Shown here piece after piece: positions 5,212 through 5,878 of a stretch of DNA of 5,878 nucleotides (its first letter is position 1; every line of letters begins with the position of its first letter). The position numbers and the translations under genes were made by a program. The notes below the pieces were generated by a model. The model did not search any database. It was not told where the DNA came from and worked only from the letters and a program-made list of their open reading frames with translations. This DNA is from Bdellovibrionales bacterium (GTDB taxonomy: Bacteria; Bdellovibrionota; UBA1018; CAIPTA01), in NCBI GenBank assembly GCA_021730855.1, contig JAKFYM010000152.1, positions 1 through 5,878 on the forward strand. The letters are read 5' to 3'.

Positions 5212-5878
5212 TTTATTACGCCGAGGGCACGCCCCACCTTGGTGAAAGCATGGATCGCGCGCTCCACATCTTCGCTGGTGTGCGCCGCTGAGAGCTGCAC
5301 GCGGATGCGGGCTTGGCCCTTGGGCACGACAGGGAAAAAGAATCCCATCACGTAGATGCCTTCGTCCAAAAGCAGCCGCGCGAATTCCTGCGCCACTTTT
5401 GCTTCCCCGAGCATCACGGGCACCACGGGATGTTCCCCCGGCTTGATGGTGAAGCCGGCTGCGGGCATGGCTTCGCGAAAGCGCCGAGTGTTGGCCCACA
5501 GCCGGGCGCGCAGCTCGCCACCAATTTTAGGATCGGAGACCAGCTCGAGCGCCTTGATCGAGGCTTTCACCACGGGGGGAGTGAGGGTGTTGGAAAAAAG
5601 ATAAGGCCTGGCACGCTGGCGCAGAAGGTCGATGATTTTCTGGTGACCGGCCACGAATCCGCCCGCCGAGCCGCCCAGAGCCTTGCCCAGGGTGGAGGTG
5701 AGTATATCGATGCGGTTCATCACGCCAAAATGCTCGTGGGTGCCGCGGCCGCCTTTTCCCATAAAGCCGCTGGCGTGGGAATCATCGATCATTACGAGGC
5801 CATTGTACTTTTCCGCAAGATCACAAATTTCATTTAGGGGGGCGATGGTGCCGTCCATCGAGAAGGCGCCGTCGGTCA
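5208..5878 (-). CDS. kbl: 2-amino-3-ketobutyrate CoA ligase (glycine C-acetyltransferase), N-terminus beyond window
   Basis: C-terminal ~220 residues of a protein that is normally ~398; the gene continues past the right edge (the frame reads TDGAFSMDG from the edge). Kbl is a PLP-dependent cytosolic enzyme that splits 2-amino-3-ketobutyrate, the product of threonine dehydrogenase, with CoA into glycine and acetyl-CoA. Counting from the Met at 5858, visible motifs are VMIDDSHASGF (22-32), with the Asp and His that hold PLP; TSTLGKALGG (54-63), with Schiff-base Lys59; RPYLFSNTL (84-92); GFFFPVVPKGQARIR (172-186); and SAAHT (190-194). These match the Kbl subfamily rather than BioF, HemA or serine palmitoyltransferase, notably in TDG.FSMDG and the FF.PVVPKGQARIR stretch. 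The stop TGA (5210-5208) overlaps the GTG of mutY, so the two form one unit. A tdh gene, its usual partner, would be expected beyond the edge but cannot be seen. Confidence 0.96.
   Translation of the reverse strand, partial: TDGAFSMDGTIAPLNEICDLAEKYNGLVMIDDSHASGFMGKGGRGTHEHFGVMNRIDILTSTLGKALGGSAGGFVAGHQKIIDLLRQRARPYLFSNTLTPPVVKASIKALELVSDPKIGGELRARLWANTRRFREAMPAAGFTIKPGEHPVVPVMLGEAKVAQEFARLLLDEGIYVMGFFFPVVPKGQARIRVQLSAAHTSEDVERAIHAFTKVGRALGVIK

Noticed and set aside
5212..5499. An N-terminal extension of MutY of 96 codons in the same open frame.
   Set aside because: The stretch lies wholly over kbl in another frame, is rich in Arg, His and Gly with no MutY similarity, and MutY homology begins right after the GTG at 5211.
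5313..5837. A plus-strand open frame of 174 codons opposite kbl.
   Set aside because: It is the antisense of conserved Kbl motifs, so its open length follows from codon use in a GC-rich gene.
1..5878. A mobile element, defence island, CRISPR array, riboswitch, tRNA or rRNA.
   Set aside because: No transposase, integrase, terminal repeats, spaced direct repeats or structured RNA signature was seen, and nearly every base lies in the seven genes listed.

Overview
The window is a compact bacterial chromosomal segment with almost no non-coding DNA. By eye its GC content is moderately high. Five genes run left to right (1-4165) and two run right to left (4162-5878), meeting tail to tail at a shared CTAG. 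The lipoprotein signal, Shine-Dalgarno sites and MutY/Kbl architecture indicate a Gram-negative bacterium. The FlgT/CsgG-like lipoprotein genes next to short secreted proteins would suit a Bdellovibrionota-like or other deltaproteobacterial-type lineage, but no feature here fixes the taxon.

Left block. Two overlapping genes encode envelope proteins. The first is probably cut by the left window edge and carries a TolB-N/CsgG-like domain followed by a small alpha/beta domain. The second is an outer-membrane-type lipoprotein with a CsgG/TolB-N-like domain and a FlgT-C-like beta domain. They are followed at short distances (12, 20 and 13 bases) by an AI-2E/PerM-family membrane protein, a LipB-fold protein, and a small secreted protein with two cysteines. 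Spacing and shared strand suggest one transcription unit whose promoter lies left of the window.

Right block. On the minus strand, kbl (2-amino-3-ketobutyrate CoA ligase, threonine to glycine catabolism) enters from beyond the right edge. Its stop codon overlaps the GTG start of mutY (adenine glycosylase, 8-oxoG repair) by four bases. The two genes are therefore probably co-transcribed and translationally coupled, although their functions are unrelated.

The strongest oddity is the LipB-fold protein. It keeps the substrate-pocket motifs of octanoyltransferase, but both catalytic residues, the Lys before the A-[SA]-[IVL]-G motif and the Cys of the PCG motif, are replaced (by Gln and Ala). It is therefore either a pseudoenzyme or an enzyme with an altered mechanism. 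Secondary points are the paired FlgT/CsgG-like genes, homopolymer tracts in a ribosome binding site and in the mutY linker, and an unusual 8-oxoG-recognition loop in MutY. I see no mobile element, CRISPR array, RNA gene or defence system.
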